A DNA stretch of 12,028 nt from Streptomyces spororaveus (GCF_016755875.1 NZ_BNED01000009.1:1-12028), one strand, 5' to 3'. Numbered from the stretch's first letter, positions 5,416 to 11,966 are shown. Notes: generated from the letters alone by a model not told the origin. Numbers and translations: made by a program.

Positions 5416-6009
5416 GGCGTGGCGGACGGGCGCCAGGGGCGACGGGAGGACGGCGGGGCGGTCGAGGAAGGCGAGCACGGCCCGCTTCTCCGGCAGGTAC
5501 ACCTCGGGCAGGTCGAGCTCCGGGAGGGTGATCTCGCCCTGCCGGACGAAGCCGAGCCGGTTCAGCAGGGCGAGCGCCTTGGCGTTCGAGGCGTCGGGCT
5601 CGGCCACCGCGCGCAGGACGGCGGGGTCGCGGAAGGTGAACCGGATGAGCGAGCCGATGAGGGTCCTGCTGAATCCGGGCCGGGGCCGGCCGGTGATCGG
5701 GGCCAGCATGAGATGGACGCCGATGTCGCCCTCCCGCACGGCGTAGCAGTCGCTCACCCGGTCCTCGGCGGGCTCGTACGTCTGGAAGAGCGCCACGGGC
5801 TCGTCGTCCAGCCGGACCATGAACGCGTGATGCGTCTCGCGGCGGTCCACGTCCTCGTAGATCTCCTGGACGAGTTCCCGGCTGGCATCGTTCATGCCCC
5901 AGAACTGCGCGCGCTCCTCGACGACCCAGGAGTGCAGCACGGCGGAGTCCGCGACGGGGTCGACCGGGGCGAAGCGGACCGTGCCGAAGCCTTCGACGGT
6001 CTCGGTCAT
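5413..6009 (-). CDS. siderophore-type GNAT acyltransferase (AlcB/IucB/RhbD-like), iron-regulated
   Basis: A 198-residue GNAT acyltransferase of the group used in hydroxamate siderophore synthesis (Acetyltransf_8; AlcB, IucB, RhbD, DesC relatives). Those enzymes acylate an N-hydroxylated amine from acyl-CoA in the cytoplasm. Landmarks: LHSWVVEERAQFWGM at 25-39, the family's signature opening with an active-site His; DIGVHLMLAP at 95-104 on the central strand; GRPRPGFSRTLIGSLIRF at 107-124 for the CoA pyrophosphate loop; and EPDASNAKALALLNRLGF at 137-154. An iron box lies 90 bases upstream, supporting control by DmdR1/IdeR. No siderophore synthetase, hydroxylase or transporter gene is in the window, so it is an orphan or belongs to a distant cluster. 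The stop codon TAA coincides with the target duplication of the mini-IS, so the reading frame ends the same way with or without the element. No good ribosome site precedes the ATG. Confidence 0.8.
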   Translation of the reverse strand: MTETVEGFGTVRFAPVDPVADSAVLHSWVVEERAQFWGMNDASRELVQEIYEDVDRRETHHAFMVRLDDEPVALFQTYEPAEDRVSDCYAVREGDIGVHLMLAPITGRPRPGFSRTLIGSLIRFTFRDPAVLRAVAEPDASNAKALALLNRLGFVRQGEITLPELDLPEVYLPEKRAVLAFLDRPAVLPSPLAPVRHA

Positions 6010-6099
6010 GACGTCCGCGCGCGAGGAGACGAGGGGGGGGTGGACTCGGGTCTCCTACAGGTTCCGTTTCCGGTTGGGGGCGGGGCGCATGCGCGGCCC

Positions 6100-6123
6100 C
6101 GAGGTTAGGCTGCCCTAACTATA
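6100..6123 (-). promoter_or_regulatory. iron box (DmdR/IdeR operator) over the GNAT promoter
   Basis: Bases 6100-6118 match the streptomycete iron box TTAGGTTAGGCTAACCTAA at 15 of 19 positions, including the palindrome GTTAGG-CTGC-CCTAAC at 6104-6119. On the minus strand a TATAGT hexamer (6123 to 6118) overlaps its edge and fits a -10. A DmdR/IdeR protein loaded with Fe2+ would cover the promoter and shut off the GNAT gene. No clear -35 is seen. Confidence 0.75.
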
Positions 6124-6138
6124 GAGACTCCTAGAAGA

Positions 6139-6154
6139 GGGTCCTGAGGGGCCC
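6139..6154 (-). terminator. short hairpin downstream of gltD
   Basis: GGGTCC and GGGCCC form a 6-bp stem (one G-T pair) around TGAG, about 40 bases past the gltD stop. On the minus strand it is followed by TCTTCT. A weak but well-placed terminator. Confidence 0.35.
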
Positions 6155-6192
6155 GGCGCTGCTCGGTGTCGTACCGGTCGGGCCGGCCGCCG

Positions 6193-7704
6193 TCAGGCCC
6201 CGTAGCGCATGCGCCCCAAGGCCGTCATCGGCCGGTCGTGCGCGGCGACCGGAGCCGGGAGGCAGGTGGAGCCGGTCAGGTAGCGGTCCACGGCCGCTGC
6301 CGCCGCCCGGCCCTCGGCGATGGCCCACACCACCAGCGACTGCCCCCGACCCGCATCGCCCGCGACGAACACTCCCGGCACGCGACCGCCACCCGCCGCG
6401 AAGCCCGCGTCCCGCGCGAAGTTGCCGCGCTCGTCGAACTCCAGCCCCAGCTGCTCGCGCAGGCCGCCGGCCCGCTCGGGGCCCGAGAAGCCGAGGGCCA
6501 GCAGGACCAGGCCGGCCGGTATGACGTCCTCGGTCCCGGCCAGGGGGCTGCGGGCCACCGGCTCGACGGCGGTCAGGTGCAGCGCCCTTACCCGGCCTGC
6601 CGCGTCCCCCTCGAAGCGCAGGGTGGCGCAGGCGAACAACCGGGGGTCGCGGCCCTCGCGCCCGCGGGCCTCCTCGTGGGCGTGGGAGATGCGGTACGTC
6701 CTCGGATACACCGGCCAGGGCTCGTCGTCGGTCCGGCCCGCCCCGGGCTCGGGGTTGATGTCGAGCTGGAGCACGGAGATCGCACCCTGCCGCAGGGCCG
6801 TGCCGAGGCAGTCGGAGCCGGTGTCTCCGCCACCCACGATCACCACGTGCCGGCCTTCGGCACTGACGGGCGACACGGGGTAGTCGCCCTCGCGCACCCG
6901 GTTGGCGCAGGTCAGGTAGTCCATGGCCTGGTGGATGCCATGGAGCGAACGGCCGGGGACCGGCAGCTCCCGGCGCTCACCGGCCCCGATCGCGACGACT
7001 ACGGCGTCGCACGCGCCGCGCAGCTCGTCCGCTCCGGCTCCGGTCGTGCCGCCGACGTCAGCGCCCGTGACGAACACCGTGCCCTCGGCCCGCATCTGCT
7101 CGATGCGGCGGTCCAGGTGGCTCTTCTCCATCTTGAACTCGGGGATGCCGTAGCGCAGCAGTCCGCCGATCCGATCGGCCCGTTCGTGGACCGTGACGCG
7201 GTGACCGGCCCGGGTCAGCTGCTGCGCCGCGGCCAGTCCGGCCGGACCGGAGCCGATGACGGCCACCGACTTGCCGCTGTGCCTCTCCGGGGGCCTGGGG
7301 GCCATGTAGCCGAGCCGCAGGCCCTCGTCCGCGATCGTCTGCTCGACGTTCTTGATGGTGACCGGGTCCGCGTTGATCGTGAGGACGCAGGCGTCCTCAC
7401 AGGGGGCCGGGCAGAGCCTGCCCGTGACCTCCGGGAAGTTGTTGGTCGCGTGGAGCCGCTCGTACGCGGCACGCCAGTCCCCGTGGGCGGCGTACGCGTT
7501 CCACTCGGGTATGAGGTTTCCCAGCGGGCAGCCGGTGTGGCAGAACGGTATGCCGCAGTCCATGCAGCGCTCGGCCTGCCGTGAGACGAGCGGCAGCAGC
7601 GCCTGGCCCGCGTAGACCTCGCGCCAGTCGCCGAGTCTTTGTTCTACGGGGCGGGCCGGGACCGCCTCGCGGGGGATCCTGAGGAAGCCGAACGGATCGG
7701 TCAC
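6193..7704 (-). CDS. glutamate synthase small subunit (GltD), without GltB
   Basis: A 503-residue FAD/Fe-S oxidoreductase, the NADPH-dependent beta subunit of glutamate synthase (GOGAT). It passes electrons from NADPH through FAD and Fe-S clusters to GltB, which makes glutamate from 2-oxoglutarate and glutamine. Two N-terminal cysteine groups are intact: C47, C50, C55, C59 (ERCMDCGIPFCHTGCP) and C98, C102, C106 (RLCPAPCEDACV). The FAD site is VIGSGPAGLAA near 149-159, and the NADPH site VIVGGGDTGSDC is near 290. The C-terminal GVFVAGDAGRGQSLVVWAIAEGR is the second FAD signature. The length is normal. Start: GTG at 7704 with GGAGG 6 bases upstream; the 23 residues before it in the same frame are Arg-rich noise. 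No gltB lies in the window: the upstream neighbour is a GH64 gene 305 bp away. It may be a second copy whose partner lies elsewhere, or an NADPH oxidoreductase with another acceptor. Confidence 0.9.
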   Translation of the reverse strand: MTDPFGFLRIPREAVPARPVEQRLGDWREVYAGQALLPLVSRQAERCMDCGIPFCHTGCPLGNLIPEWNAYAAHGDWRAAYERLHATNNFPEVTGRLCPAPCEDACVLTINADPVTIKNVEQTIADEGLRLGYMAPRPPERHSGKSVAVIGSGPAGLAAAQQLTRAGHRVTVHERADRIGGLLRYGIPEFKMEKSHLDRRIEQMRAEGTVFVTGADVGGTTGAGADELRGACDAVVVAIGAGERRELPVPGRSLHGIHQAMDYLTCANRVREGDYPVSPVSAEGRHVVIVGGGDTGSDCLGTALRQGAISVLQLDINPEPGAGRTDDEPWPVYPRTYRISHAHEEARGREGRDPRLFACATLRFEGDAAGRVRALHLTAVEPVARSPLAGTEDVIPAGLVLLALGFSGPERAGGLREQLGLEFDERGNFARDAGFAAGGGRVPGVFVAGDAGRGQSLVVWAIAEGRAAAAAVDRYLTGSTCLPAPVAAHDRPMTALGRMRYGA

Positions 7705-8009
7705 GCGCCGCCTCCCTGGATCGTGGGCGCGGTGAGCGGCACGGCCCGCGCACCGTGTCGCTCGTACGCGCATTCTGTGGCGGTTCAGCCAGATTACGCC
7801 GCCTCCGCGGCCGTGCCCTGGGGGATCGAAGCGGGTGACCGGACGGGTGCGGAAGGTGACGCCCTCGCGGGAGTGGACCGGCCGCGGTTTCGGCCCCGGC
7901 CGACCGAGCCGAACGGACCGGGCGGGCCGGACCCGGCGGGCCGGACCGGGCAGGGGCTCACCGCGCCCGTGCCCGAATCCCGTGGCTCGCGCCCCCGGCG
8001 ACTCCCGCC
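7705..8009. other. intergenic region between the GH64 gene and gltD
   Basis: No gene is supported. It should hold the 3' end signals of the GH64 gene and the gltD promoter. The ribosome site GGAGG of gltD is at 7711-7715. A GC-rich direct repeat lies at 7921-7947. On the minus strand a TAATCT hexamer occurs about 80-90 bases before the gltD start, but no matching -35 is visible. Confidence 0.4.
7921..7947. repeat. 13-bp direct repeat, period 14
   Basis: GGCGGGCCGGACC occurs at 7921-7933 and again at 7935-7947 with one base between, in non-coding DNA 60-90 bases past the GH64 stop. It may reflect simple GC-rich drift. Confidence 0.5.
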
Positions 8010-9197
8010 CTAGTTGAACGGTTCCAGTGTCATGAAGGCCTCTTGCGGGTTGCCGTCGTGGACCAGCGACTCATGGGCGCCGACGTCGTCGAAGGCGAAG
8101 CCGTACGCCTTAGCGTCGGCCATCTGCCCGTGGATGATGCGGGAGTAGTGGTTGGTGACGGCGTCACGGTAGAAGTCGGTGTCGTTCGCGTCCGGTTGGC
8201 CGGGGTTGGTCAGGAGCGTCGACCGGTTGAAGCCCGCGCACAGGGTGCGGGCGATCGGGCCGCGGACCAGGTCGTTGGGTGCGTCCAGGAGCTTGTAGCA
8301 GCCGAAGACGCTGTCCGAGTCCGGCTTCTGGAAGCTGGTGACCACCGCTCCCGATCCGTTGGTGAAGTTCATGACGTTGCCCGAGACCCGGCCGTAGTAC
8401 TTGGTGTTCGGCTGGTTCACGAAGGGCGTCACGGTGAGCGTGGAGGAGCTGTACTTGTTCCAGACCCGGTTGATGTAGTCGTTCATGACACCGGCCGGGA
8501 TCCCGCCCGCCTCGATGCCGTGACCGGGCGAGAGCGCGCGCAGCGGCTTGCCGTCGGGGCCGTTCTGGATCAGTCCGCCCCAGCCGGCCGAACGCAGCTG
8601 GCCGAAGACGGCGTTGTAGCCGCCCGGCTTCAGCCGACCCGTGTTCGTGACCGCACCGTCGGCCGCTTTCACGCCCACCGCGTACGGAGCCGAGAACATG
8701 TCGACCTGGGTGCTGTTGATCCACAGGCCGGCATCGTTGAGCGTGTACTCGGACCAGTTGAACAGGACGTTGCGGTTGGGGTCGGAGGGGTTCTGCACGG
8801 CAGGCTGCACCAGGCCGCCGGTGCTGAGCTTGAAGACGATCTTCTGGCCTATGGAGAAGTAGACGCGTCCGGAGAACTTGGGTATGCGGATCGTCTTGGT
8901 CTGCCCGCTGGCCGGACCCGCGATCGACGCGTCGGGCGCGGGGGTGGGGGGATTGCCTCCCACGGGCCAGGGGTGGAATCCGCCGTTGGCGTCGGCCCAG
9001 CCCTGCCGGCCGGTCGTGAGCTGCGTGCCCAGGTTGTACACGTATACCGGCTCGCTGCGTCCCGAGTTGTTCTTGATCGTGAGCGGGATGGTGGCCGGTA
9101 CGGCCTCTGCGGCCGACAGTGGACCGACCGCCATCAGGCCGGCGGCGACCGCGAGCGCCGAGAGCCCGGACGCCAGCACTTTCGATAAGCGGAACAC
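8010..9197 (-). CDS. secreted GH64 beta-1,3-glucanase
   Basis: A 395-residue secreted glycoside hydrolase of family 64, the laminaripentaose-type beta-1,3-glucanases of actinobacteria that cut fungal wall and storage beta-glucan. Residues 1-32 are a signal peptide (FRLSK, hydrophobic Ala/Leu core, cleavage likely after AEA). The thaumatin-like fold follows, beginning ATIPLTIKNNSGRSEPVYVYNLG. The catalytic pair is visible as Glu150 in NWSEYTLND and Asp166 in TQVDMFSAPYAVG; their 16-residue spacing equals that of the Glu154/Asp170 pair known from the S. matensis enzyme. The C-terminus HYSRIIHGQMADAKAYGFAFDDVG is typical, and there is no extra carbohydrate-binding module. Start: GTG at 9197 with AAGGAGGA upstream; the extension to 9311 would run through the promoter. 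Leu4 is a rare TTA codon. A perfect 18-bp palindrome sits in the promoter region. Confidence 0.92.
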   Translation of the reverse strand: MFRLSKVLASGLSALAVAAGLMAVGPLSAAEAVPATIPLTIKNNSGRSEPVYVYNLGTQLTTGRQGWADANGGFHPWPVGGNPPTPAPDASIAGPASGQTKTIRIPKFSGRVYFSIGQKIVFKLSTGGLVQPAVQNPSDPNRNVLFNWSEYTLNDAGLWINSTQVDMFSAPYAVGVKAADGAVTNTGRLKPGGYNAVFGQLRSAGWGGLIQNGPDGKPLRALSPGHGIEAGGIPAGVMNDYINRVWNKYSSSTLTVTPFVNQPNTKYYGRVSGNVMNFTNGSGAVVTSFQKPDSDSVFGCYKLLDAPNDLVRGPIARTLCAGFNRSTLLTNPGQPDANDTDFYRDAVTNHYSRIIHGQMADAKAYGFAFDDVGAHESLVHDGNPQEAFMTLEPFN

Positions 9198-9267
9198 GAC
9201 TTTCCTCCTTGTGGGGCACCTTGCAGTGGGGGGAGGTGCGGTGCTCTCGATGGCCTGGGTATTGACG

Positions 9268-9285
9268 GCTGAGAGCGCTCTCAGC
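9268..9285. promoter_or_regulatory. 18-bp perfect palindrome, probable LacI-family operator
   Basis: GCTGAGAGCGCTCTCAGC is a perfect palindrome with a central CG, the usual layout of LacI/GalR operators, and close in form to the CebR box TGGGAGCGCTCCCA of streptomycetes. It lies about 70 bases upstream of the GH64 start, just downstream of a TTGACA hexamer, so a bound repressor would block the glucanase promoter until an oligosaccharide inducer appears. The repressor gene is not in the window. Confidence 0.75.
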
Positions 9286-9311
9286 TTCGATCTGCGTTCA
9301 AGTCCTGTCAA
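9285..9311 (-). promoter_or_regulatory. candidate promoter of the GH64 gene
   Basis: On the minus strand TTGACA (9311 to 9306) is a perfect -35. A GAAGCT hexamer 17 bases further on keeps only part of the TANNNT pattern. This -10 overlaps or touches the edge of the palindrome, consistent with repression by the bound regulator. Confidence 0.4.
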
Positions 9312-9330
9312 TGGCAGGTCCGGTTCTGCT

Positions 9331-10329
9331 CTAAAACGGCGCAGGCGCTTGCGTGAACCTCTCCGAGACGTCCCCGACGAGGTCGATCCCCTCGGGGTGC
9401 AGTGTCATGACGGGAGCGCCGGGTGACAGGTCGAAGCGGTCGATCTCGGCCCACAAGAGGTTCGGACTGGTGGACAGTTCGAAGAAGTACCGCTTGCGGG
9501 TGAGGTCGCAGACGGTGCGGTACTCGGTGTTGTAGGTCCGGAACCTTCCCTCCCGGTACGGCGCGCCGAACGGCACCGAGGCGTTGCGAGTGACGGCCAG
9601 GATTCCGGCGACCGCCTGCCGGTCGTCCGCCGGCTCGGGCAGCAGTGCGCTGAAGTAGGCGGCGCGCTGGAAGCGGTCGACCGCGTTGACGTTTCCGGGC
9701 AGGGGTACATCGCTGCTCGGCCGGTCGTGGCCGAGCACCTGCACGGCGCGCACCTTTTCCCGCAGCAGGCGCAGTTGTTCCTCGTAGGAGGGTTCGTTCG
9801 TCATGATCGTGTAGCTGCGGTCGTGGTGCACCCGCCGCCGACCCTCGATGTACTCGATGATCGCGGAGTCGCCGGACCCGTCCTCCAGGGCCACGTGCAC
9901 CGAGGCCCGGAAGCCGCGCAGCTCGACCGGTACGAGTTGGCAGGCGTCGAGCAGGCCCAGGGCTTCCTGCACGGTCTGGGCACCGTCCAGCAGGTACTGG
10001 ATCCACAGGGCGATCTGGAGGCCCGGCCTGCCGGGGTCACGGGGGCCGAGGTCGGTGCTGTCCAGGTACAGCATGTGCGCCGCGAGGCCGGCCTCGTTGA
10101 GGCCGTCGGCCGTTCCGGCACCGTAGACGGTCGTCACCAGGCTGCCGAATCTGCTGGTCCACAGCAGGGGGTTGTCGCCGACGACGGTGGTGTCCCCCAG
10201 TCGGCCGCCGTTGCGCTCAAGCCCTCGGGGGAAGACCGTCAGGACCGGCTCGGTCGATTCCGGCCAGTCCATCGTCCGGCCCGCGAGGACGGCGTGGTTG
10301 TTGGTGTTCCACAAGATCCGCGTACACAT
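9331..10329 (-). CDS. choloylglycine hydrolase / penicillin V acylase family enzyme (Ntn hydrolase)
   Basis: A 332-residue linear amide C-N hydrolase of the CBAH/PVA family. Removal of Met1 exposes Cys2 as the nucleophile. The full catalytic set is visible: Cys2, Arg18 and Asp21 (AGRTMDW), Asn78 (ADGLNEAGL), Asn178 (MTNEPSYE) and Arg219 (LPGNVNAVDRF). Further family marks are the N-terminal MCTRI, the conserved RNASVPFG, and the TEYRTVCDLTRKRYFF strand near the C-terminus. The ATG at 10329 is certain because the enzyme needs Cys directly after Met. GAGGG lies 8-9 bases upstream. No signal peptide is present, so it acts in the cytoplasm. Substrates in this family include bile salts, penicillin V and N-acyl homoserine lactones. 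For a soil actinomycete an acyl-amide acylase or signal-quenching role is more likely than bile-salt hydrolysis (inference). Confidence 0.88.
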   Translation of the reverse strand: MCTRILWNTNNHAVLAGRTMDWPESTEPVLTVFPRGLERNGGRLGDTTVVGDNPLLWTSRFGSLVTTVYGAGTADGLNEAGLAAHMLYLDSTDLGPRDPGRPGLQIALWIQYLLDGAQTVQEALGLLDACQLVPVELRGFRASVHVALEDGSGDSAIIEYIEGRRRVHHDRSYTIMTNEPSYEEQLRLLREKVRAVQVLGHDRPSSDVPLPGNVNAVDRFQRAAYFSALLPEPADDRQAVAGILAVTRNASVPFGAPYREGRFRTYNTEYRTVCDLTRKRYFFELSTSPNLLWAEIDRFDLSPGAPVMTLHPEGIDLVGDVSERFTQAPAPF

Positions 10330-10421
10330 GGGGAATCCCTCTCTACGTGAGCCGTACGCATCGGCTCGCGGCCGAGGCGTGTACCCCGGGGACACGGCTC
10401 GTACTGTCCGAAAGAGACGGC

Positions 10422-11006
10422 CTATCCGGTGGGCCGCGACCGGGCGTGGGCCCGGTCGCGGAACCACGCGCACACCCCCACCAGCACCGCCACCCCCACG
10501 CCGTACACCGGCAGCCACAGGGTCGTCGTGGCCGCCAGGCACTCCGCAACAGCCTTACGGGCCTGGTCCGCCTGTACGAACGCCAAGGCCGCCCCGTCAC
10601 TGCCGGCCAGGTTCCCGAGGCCGGCCTCCACCTGCAGGGCCTGGTACCTGCCCACCAGCACGCAGTCGCCGCGCGTCGCCGGCATCGGGAACAGCCAGGC
10701 TCGGCGCTGCAGGAGCGGGGCGAGTGCGATCGCCACGCACAGGCCGACGACCAGCGAGTACGCGACGAGGCCGCGCAGGTACGGGGAGCGGATGTCCGGG
10801 TTCCACTCCGCCCGCCGCTGGAAGGCGAGCATCACCGCGAGCAGCGTCACCCCGATGAACGTGGCGAACCACTGCCACGAACCCTGGGCGAGTGCGAACG
10901 TCAGCACCGCGGCGAGTCCGATGCCGATGACCCCGGGAGCGGGAATGCCATCGCCTGCTGCGGCGGTCACGGGCCTCGGGGTCACTCCCGGTCCGGATTC
11001 ACGCAC
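10422..11006 (-). CDS. four-helix membrane protein, unknown function
   Basis: A 194-residue integral membrane protein with four hydrophobic segments. Two lie near the N-terminus (VIGIGLAAVLTFALAQ and FATFIGVTLLAVMLAF), one is central (LVAYSLVVGLCVAIALAPLL), and one is near the C-terminus (LWLPVYGVGVAVLVGVCAWF). Between the third and fourth lies a soluble loop of about 60 residues with two cysteines (GDCVLVGRYQ and AECLAAT). This may be an extracellular domain with a disulphide. The C-terminus is basic (RDRAHARSRP). I do not recognise the family. Start choice: the frame opens at an ATG at 11039, but a GTG at 11006 has AGGAG 6 bases upstream, while the ATG has no site, so 11006 is preferred. 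The gene ends 92 bases before the acylase gene in the same direction. Co-transcription is possible. Confidence 0.65.
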   Translation of the reverse strand: MRESGPGVTPRPVTAAAGDGIPAPGVIGIGLAAVLTFALAQGSWQWFATFIGVTLLAVMLAFQRRAEWNPDIRSPYLRGLVAYSLVVGLCVAIALAPLLQRRAWLFPMPATRGDCVLVGRYQALQVEAGLGNLAGSDGAALAFVQADQARKAVAECLAATTTLWLPVYGVGVAVLVGVCAWFRDRAHARSRPTG

Positions 11007-11041
11007 GGGCCTCTCCTGCGGGGCGGGGAGGCCCAGCATGC

Positions 11042-11059
11042 GCCGCGGGGCGCCGCGGC
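11042..11059. other. GC hairpin upstream of the membrane gene
   Basis: GCCGCGG and CCGCGGC form a perfect 7-bp stem with loop GGCG in the gap between the MerR terminator and the membrane-protein gene. It may be a leader structure or chance in very GC-rich DNA. Confidence 0.3.
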
Positions 11060-11129
11060 CCGGGGCGCCATGCCGTACGCGCCCTGCGCCCCGCCCGGAT
11101 GGCCCGCGCCCGGCCGAGTCCCGCCGGAA

Positions 11130-11155
11130 CGCCGGCCCTGAACGGGTGGCCGGCG
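11130..11155 (-). terminator. hairpin directly after the MerR-type gene
   Basis: CGCCGGCC and GGCCGGCG form a perfect 8-bp stem with a ten-base loop. It begins one base past the stop codon of the MerR-type gene and probably ends its transcript. Confidence 0.6.
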
Positions 11156-11156
11156 C

Positions 11157-11495
11157 TCAGCGGGAGTCGTCGGGCGCGGCGGTCGCGGCGCGGCGGAACT
11201 CGGCGTTGATGCGCTGGGCCTCTTCGAGCTGGTCCTCCAGGATGACGATGCGGCAGGCCGCTTCGACCGGGGTGCCCTGGTCCACGAGCTCTCGGGCGCG
11301 GGCCGCGATCCGCAACTGGTAGCGGGAGTACCGGCGGTGACCGCCCGGGGACCGCAGCGGTGTGATCAGACGAGCCTCGCCGATGGCGCGCAGGAAGCCG
11401 GGGGTCGTGCCGAGGAGTTCGGCGGCCCGGCCCATCGTGTAGGCAGGGTAGTCATCGTCGTCCAGCCGGCCGCCGAGCGAGTCATCCGCTGTCAT
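11157..11495 (-). CDS. MerR-type helix-turn-helix regulator
   Basis: A 112-residue one-domain regulator. Residues 19-60 are a MerR-type winged helix: YTMGRAAELLGTTPGFLRAIGEARLITPLRSPGGHRRYSRYQL, with the classic GGHRRYS wing. Residues about 62-105 form a helical region with ARELVDQGTPVEAACRIVILEDQLEEAQRINAEFR, likely the dimerising coiled coil. There is no C-terminal effector domain and no metal-binding cysteine cluster (a single Cys), so it resembles the short stress-type MerR/HspR-like proteins rather than metal sensors. Start: ATG at 11495 with AGAGG 5 bases upstream; a GTG six bases earlier overlaps the ribosome site. A terminator hairpin follows the stop. The gene has a long leader, about 270 bases from a good promoter, with a strong hairpin close to the ribosome site. 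Its target is unknown. Confidence 0.85.
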   Translation of the reverse strand: MTADDSLGGRLDDDDYPAYTMGRAAELLGTTPGFLRAIGEARLITPLRSPGGHRRYSRYQLRIAARARELVDQGTPVEAACRIVILEDQLEEAQRINAEFRRAATAAPDDSR

Positions 11496-11521
11496 CTGCA
11501 CCTCTTCTTAGAACGCGTCGA

Positions 11522-11553
11522 AGGGCCTTGGTGCCGTACGACACCAAGGCCCT
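11522..11553 (-). other. strong hairpin in the MerR leader
   Basis: AGGGCCTTGGTG and CACCAAGGCCCT form a perfect 12-bp stem with an eight-base loop. On the minus strand it ends 15 bases before the ribosome site of the MerR-type gene. It could be an intrinsic terminator of a small RNA, an attenuator or a structure acting on translation. No U tract follows. Confidence 0.7.
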
Positions 11554-11772
11554 GAAGGGAATTCAACACCATCTGTCGGCCTCAGCGCTGCGCCGACCTT
11601 CTGTTACCCGCGGTCGCGCCCTGGAGACGGGCGGGAGAGCGGGGATCGTGAATGCCTGACCGGGGACCACCTGCCGTTCGGGGGTCGTGCGGTACCCGGG
11701 CCGTGTGCGTCCTGCCCGGGCGATCCTGATGGTGTCTGCTTCCCCCCTCCTTCGATCTTGGCTACGAGAGAA

Positions 11773-11801
11773 ACCATAGGCGTGGCAGGGCCGGATGTCT
11801 A
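11773..11801 (-). promoter_or_regulatory. promoter of the MerR leader transcript
   Basis: On the minus strand TAGACA (11801 to 11796) and TATGGT (11778 to 11773) are 17 bases apart. The -35 matches TTGACA at 5 of 6 positions, and the -10 fits TANNNT. The start would fall near 11766, about 270 bases before the MerR start codon. Confidence 0.6.
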
Positions 11802-11898
11802 CCTTGGCGGTGATAGGTTTTCTCGTGTCGAAGGCCAATAGATCTTCTCCCGACCGGCACAGCCCCGGCACGGCACGGCCGCAGCACCGGCACAGCGT

Positions 11899-11931
11899 GA
11901 GAGCCCGACCGGACGTGCCGGTCGGGCCCTC
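11899..11931 (-). terminator. terminator of the gene entering from the right edge
   Basis: GCCCGACCGG and CCGGTCGGGC form a perfect 10-bp stem with loop ACGTG. GAG and CTC extend it across one mismatch. It lies about 35 bases past the stop of the partial minus-strand gene at the window edge. Confidence 0.7.
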
Positions 11932-11966
11932 ATGTGCCGTGCCGGCGGTGTGCCGGTGCTGTGCGG

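Larger units (their letters stand above)
11507..11966. other. long non-coding region: MerR leader and terminator structures
   Basis: No gene is supported. On the minus strand it contains a promoter (11773-11801), a predicted leader of about 270 bases, a 12-bp-stem hairpin at 11522-11553, the terminator at 11899-11931, and six inverted CCGGCAC motifs. An AAGGAGG sequence on the minus strand near 11750 has no ATG, GTG or TTG at the right distance. The frame 11563-11871 crosses the promoter and is not accepted as a gene. Confidence 0.5.

Noticed and set aside
5326..6108. Plus-strand open frame opposite the GNAT gene
   Set aside because: It runs across the mini-IS, the GNAT gene and the iron box, and its composition is that of a shadow frame.
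6166..7584. Long plus-strand open frame opposite gltD
   Set aside because: GltD on the other strand has all cofactor motifs. The plus frame is open only because of high GC.
8043..9188. Long plus-strand open frame opposite the GH64 gene
   Set aside because: The GH64 protein is unmistakable. The opposite frame shows no recognisable features.
10347..11141. Plus-strand frames opposite the four-helix membrane gene
   Set aside because: The minus frame gives clear membrane helices and a good ribosome site. The plus frames are Arg/Pro/Ala-rich noise.
11563..11871. 102-codon minus-strand frame in the MerR leader
   Set aside because: It spans the predicted promoter, its start has no ribosome site, and the AAGGAGG inside it has no usable start codon at the right distance.
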